This document shows, one piece after another, positions 4,813-7,317 of a stretch of DNA of 7,317 nt; position 1 is the stretch's first letter; every line of letters starts with the position of its first letter. Where the stretch lies: positions 1-7,317 of the forward strand of contig JAFAQI010000473.1 in NCBI GenBank assembly GCA_019246495.1. Direction: 5' to 3'. The position numbers were made by a program, and so were the translations under genes. The notes beneath the pieces are model-generated. The model saw only the letters and a program-made list of their open reading frames with translations. It was not told the origin of the DNA and did no database searches. The DNA comes from Frankiales bacterium (lineage in GTDB: Bacteria > Actinomycetota > Actinomycetes > JAFAQI01).

Positions 4813-5928
4813 GTGCCGAACGCGAGATGGGAAGGACGGCTCCTCGTCGTCGGTACGGGGCTGATCGGCACGTCGGTCGCCCTCGCCGCTCGCGAAGCCG
4901 GGGCGCAGGTCCTGCTGAGCGACGCTGACCCGGCGCAGGCTGAGCTGGCGGCGTCGATGGGGGCCGGCCAGCCGGTTGCCATGGGGGAGCTCACGCCGGA
5001 CGAGCCGCTGGACATGGTGCTCATCGCTGCCCCGCCCCGAGCGATCCCGCCGATCGCGGCGGCTGCGCTCCGTTCCAAACTCGGTCGGACCGTCACGCAT
5101 GTGGGCAGTGTCCAGACTCACCCTCTAGTCGAGGTCGAGCTTTTTCAAGCGCCAGTACGCCGGTTCGCGGGCGGTCATCCGATCGCGGGCCGGGAGCAGG
5201 GTGGACCGACCCGTGCCGCTGCCGACTTGTTCGTCGAGCGCCCGTGGGTCGTCTGTCCGACTCCGTCCACCGACGAAGACGCCGTCGCGGCGGTGGCCGC
5301 CCTGGCCCGCGCGTGCGGCGCACGACCGGTCGCGATGTCGCCGGAGGCCCACGACCTGCTGTTCGCGCGGCTGTCCCACGTGCCGCAGCTCGCGGCCTCG
5401 GCGCTCGCCGCGAGTCTGGCGGATCTCGCTGCTGCCGATGTCGCGCTCGCCGGTGGCGGTCTCCGTGACACCACGCGGATTGCCGACTCCGACCCGGCGC
5501 TGTGGGCGGAGATCGTGACGGCGAACCACACGGCCGTTGCGGCTGGGCTGCGCCGGCTCGCCGAACCCCTGTCGACGCTCGCGGACGCCCTGGAGGGCGA
5601 CGTACCGGATGCGGCCCTCGACCTGGTGCGTGACCTCGTCGAGCGTGGGCGGGCGGGGCGGCGGTTGCTGCCCGGCCGGCACGGGGGGTCGCCCGAGCCG
5701 GTCGCAGTCGTCCAGGTGGCGGTGCCCGATGAGCCGGGGCGGCTCGCGGCGCTCCTCCAAGCCGTGGCCGCGCTCGGCGTGAACCTGGAGGATCTGCGCG
5801 TTGAGCATGCGCCCGGACAGCCGGTTGGCTTCGCCGAGCTTTCGGTGCAGCCTGCCAAGGCGGCCGACCTTGCGCGGGCCCTGACCGCCGAGGGCTGGCT
5901 GGTCGTCAGCCCGGGCACGCCCGGCTGA
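4813..5928 (+). CDS. tyrA: Prephenate dehydrogenase with C-terminal ACT domain
   Basis: The enzyme oxidatively decarboxylates prephenate to 4-hydroxyphenylpyruvate, the tyrosine precursor, using NAD(P)+. Some actinobacterial members may prefer arogenate, which the sequence does not decide. The product is 371 residues. The Rossmann motif VVGTGLIGTS (12-21) is followed by GSV (98-100, with the conserved Ser99), GGHPIAGRE (120-128, probable catalytic His122), LSHVPQ (187-192, His189) and GLRDTTRIADSDPALW (216-231). Residues 296-366 resemble an ACT domain (VAVVQVAVPDEPGRLAALL, then GVNLEDLRVEHA), typical of feedback inhibition by tyrosine. GTG 4813 starts 2 nt after the aroH stop with no clear ribosome site, consistent with coupling. 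The frame is open far upstream across aroH, but that part is not homologous. The common GSVK reads GSVQ here, and codons 102-117 are rich in A/T-ending codons. Confidence 0.95.
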   Translation: MPNARWEGRLLVVGTGLIGTSVALAAREAGAQVLLSDADPAQAELAASMGAGQPVAMGELTPDEPLDMVLIAAPPRAIPPIAAAALRSKLGRTVTHVGSVQTHPLVEVELFQAPVRRFAGGHPIAGREQGGPTRAAADLFVERPWVVCPTPSTDEDAVAAVAALARACGARPVAMSPEAHDLLFARLSHVPQLAASALAASLADLAAADVALAGGGLRDTTRIADSDPALWAEIVTANHTAVAAGLRRLAEPLSTLADALEGDVPDAALDLVRDLVERGRAGRRLLPGRHGGSPEPVAVVQVAVPDEPGRLAALLQAVAALGVNLEDLRVEHAPGQPVGFAELSVQPAKAADLARALTAEGWLVVSPGTPG

Positions 5929-5929
5929 C
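5905..5929 (+). terminator. Strong GC hairpin over the tyrA stop, candidate U-less terminator
   Basis: GTCAG (5905-5909) pairs with CTGAC (5925-5929) and CCGGG (5911-5915) with CCCGG (5920-5924), leaving a CACG loop and one bulged C at 5910. The ten-pair stem includes the tyrA TGA (5926-5928). No T-run follows, so it is not a classical terminator, but actinobacterial hairpin terminators without a U-tract are reported. It could also be a 3'-end stability element or a coding coincidence. Confidence 0.4.
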
Positions 5930-6012
5930 CCGCCACTACGCTGGCCGGGAGATGGCGCACGTCAACCGCCCGTGAGCCGTGGGCGCGGGTGCCCAACGGT
6001 CGAGGAGGAGCG
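5929..6012 (+). promoter_or_regulatory. Intergenic tyrA-cmk: possible -10 and strong cmk ribosome binding site
   Basis: TACGCT (5937-5942) fits a TANNNT -10 box just after the tyrA hairpin, but no good -35 lies 16-19 nt upstream. AGGAGG (6003-6008), within GAGGAGGAG, is spaced 4 nt from GTG 6013 and identifies that codon as the cmk start. The ribosome site is convincing; the promoter is speculative. Confidence 0.4.
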
Positions 6013-6714
6013 GTGCAGCAGGGACGGCCGGCCGCCGCTGGCCACCGTTTGCCGGTGATCGCCGTCGATGGCCCCTCTGGCGCAGGGAAGTCGAGCGTCT
6101 CCCGCGCGGTGGCGAGCGCCCTTGGCTACCGCTACCTGGACACCGGCGCGATGTACCGCGCGCTGACCTGGGCCGTGCTCCGCGCCGGCATTTCACTCGC
6201 CGATCCGGACGCGATCGCCGCGTTGGCCGAGCGGACGGCACTGCGGCTCGAGACCGACCCCGCCCAGCCGCGGGTCGCTGTCGACGGTGTCGACGTGACC
6301 GCAGAGATTCGCGGCGACGCGGTCACCGAGGCCGTGAGTGCCGTCAGCGCCGTGCCAGCGGTCCGGACGCTGATGGTGGCCCGTCAGCGCGAGCTGATCG
6401 ACAATGGCGGCATCGTCGTCGAAGGCCGGGACATCGGGAAAACCGTGGCGCCGGATGCCCAGGTCAAGATTTTCCTGACCGCGGCCGCGGCCGCGCGGGC
6501 CGAGCGGCGCAGCCGCGAGCAAGCGGCCGACAGCGCGGCTGACGTTTCGGCCACCGAGGACGCGCTGCGCCGACGGGACAGCGCCGACTCTCAACGCGCG
6601 GCCTCGCCGCTCGCTCAGGCTCCGGACGCCGTCGTGATCGACTCGACGGAACTCGGACTGGACGACGTCGTACGCCAGGTCCTGGCGCGTGTGGCCCCCG
6701 TGGTGGCCACGTGA
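6013..6714 (+). CDS. cmk: Cytidylate kinase (CMP/dCMP kinase)
   Basis: Cmk phosphorylates CMP and dCMP with ATP, recycling cytidine nucleotides from RNA and lipid turnover. The product is 233 residues. The P-loop GPSGAGKS lies at 20-27. YLDTGAMYRALT (41-52) and DVTAEIR (94-100) belong to the nucleotide-monophosphate binding region. EGRDIGKTVAPDA (137-149) is the conserved family motif, and RRDSADSQRAASPL (187-200) followed by DAVVIDST (205-212) forms the lid-to-C-terminal signature. GTG 6013 is chosen because AGGAGG sits 4 nt upstream; the longer in-frame GTG 5989 would place that site inside the gene and adds residues without homology. The stop overlaps the next start (GTGA). An Ala-rich helix (157-161) after the family motif is the only compositional oddity. 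Confidence 0.95.
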   Translation: MQQGRPAAAGHRLPVIAVDGPSGAGKSSVSRAVASALGYRYLDTGAMYRALTWAVLRAGISLADPDAIAALAERTALRLETDPAQPRVAVDGVDVTAEIRGDAVTEAVSAVSAVPAVRTLMVARQRELIDNGGIVVEGRDIGKTVAPDAQVKIFLTAAAAARAERRSREQAADSAADVSATEDALRRRDSADSQRAASPLAQAPDAVVIDSTELGLDDVVRQVLARVAPVVAT

Positions 6715-7317
6715 GGCGAAGCGAGGATCCCCGCCGCGAGGGCCTGGCGCTCGCGCTCGTCCGGCGGTTCGCCGCAACTCTGGCGCGGATCGTCTTCCGG
6801 GTGCGCATCAGCGGGGTGGAGCACCTCCCGCGCACCGGGCCTGTCCTGATCGCGGGCAACCACACGGGCTTCCTCGACGGGCCTCTCGTGATGATCCTGC
6901 TGCCCCGGCCGTCGGTCTTCCTCGTGAAGAGCGAGTTGTACGACGGTCCCTTCCGGCGCGTCCTGTCGTTCGCGAGGCAGATCCCGGTACGCCGCGGGGC
7001 GCCGGACCGCGAGGCACTCGGCCGGGCACTGGCCGTGCTCGCGGGAGGAGGCGTGCTCGGCGTCTTTCCCGAGGGCACCCGAGGCGAAGGTCGGCTGGAG
7101 TCGATCCAGCACGGCATCGGCTACATCGGCCTCCGCGCGGGTTGCCCCGTCGTACCGGTCGTGTGCACCGGCACCGCCGAGGCGCTGCCCAAGGGCAAGG
7201 CGCTGCCGCGCTGGCGGGCGCCGATCAGCATCGTTTTCGGGCCGGCCTTCACGATCCAGGTCGAGGGGGATCCCCGGTCACGCCGGACGGTCGCCGCGGC
7301 CGCCGAGGAGATCCGGG
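6711..7317 (+). CDS. plsC: PlsC-family 1-acyl-glycerol-3-phosphate acyltransferase, 3' end missing
   Basis: This gene runs off the window; 202 codons are visible and no stop is reached. All four acyltransferase blocks are present: NHTGFLD (50-56, the HxxxxD catalytic pair His51/Asp56), GPFRRVLSFARQIPVRRG (79-96), FPEGTRG (119-125) and VVPVVCTGT (147-155). The family transfers an acyl chain to lysophosphatidic acid, making phosphatidic acid at the inner membrane face; substrate preference cannot be read from the sequence. GTG 6711 shares GTGA with the cmk stop and has no separate Shine-Dalgarno site, so translation should be coupled to cmk. Residues 1-35 are basic and amphipathic, with no clear membrane span. 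In related genomes the next gene is the GTPase der/engA, which would lie just beyond the window. Confidence 0.9.
   Translation, partial: MRRSEDPRREGLALALVRRFAATLARIVFRVRISGVEHLPRTGPVLIAGNHTGFLDGPLVMILLPRPSVFLVKSELYDGPFRRVLSFARQIPVRRGAPDREALGRALAVLAGGGVLGVFPEGTRGEGRLESIQHGIGYIGLRAGCPVVPVVCTGTAEALPKGKALPRWRAPISIVFGPAFTIQVEGDPRSRRTVAAAAEEIR

Noticed and set aside
4366..5928. A 520-codon open frame running through aroH into tyrA, suggesting a fusion or longer TyrA
   Set aside because: The first 149 codons show no TyrA homology and merely stay open across aroH in another frame because of high GC. The Rossmann domain starts right after GTG 4813, 2 nt past the aroH stop.
1..7317. CRISPR arrays, tRNA or rRNA genes, insertion sequences, phage genes
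   Set aside because: No regularly spaced repeats, cloverleaf or rRNA sequence, transposase motifs or terminal repeats were seen; the window is almost fully occupied by core genes.

Overview
The window is high-GC DNA with strong G/C preference at codon third positions, frequent GTG starts and tightly overlapping genes, all on the + strand. Gene content and order (parA-like, scpA, scpB, 23S pseudouridine synthase, aroH, tyrA, cmk, plsC-like) match a conserved chromosomal block of Actinomycetia, best known from Streptomyces and, in shorter form, mycobacteria. The genus cannot be fixed from the sequence; a Streptomyces- or Frankia-like lineage would fit. There is no sign of phage, transposon, CRISPR or RNA genes.

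Layout. Positions 1-100 hold no supported gene, but contain a possible sigma-A-type promoter overlapped by a perfect inverted repeat. A ParA-family ATPase (101-991) overlaps a small predicted ribbon-helix-helix protein (976-1338), which is followed after 1 nt by a membrane protein (1340-2029) that looks like an M50/site-2-protease fold without its catalytic motifs. After a 48-nt gap with a possible leaderless promoter come scpA (2078-2941), scpB (2938-3549) and an RsuA/RluB-type pseudouridine synthase (3512-4300), each overlapping the previous gene. A 147-nt intergenic region with direct and inverted repeats precedes aroH (4448-4810) and tyrA (4813-5928). A strong hairpin covers the tyrA stop codon. 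Then come cmk (6013-6714) and an overlapping PlsC-type acyltransferase (6711-7317) cut by the window end.

How the genes work together. ScpA and ScpB are the non-SMC subunits of the SMC condensin, and the upstream ParA-like ATPase plus predicted DNA-binding protein is probably a chromosome-organisation or segregation accessory module. AroH and TyrA form the branch from chorismate towards tyrosine, with a C-terminal ACT domain on TyrA suggesting feedback control. Cmk recycles CMP/dCMP, RluB modifies 23S rRNA and the acyltransferase serves phospholipid synthesis. The block is mostly ordinary core genome. The least explained part is the first third: an orphan ParA, an RHH-like partner instead of ParB, and a degenerate protease-like membrane protein placed directly before scpAB.
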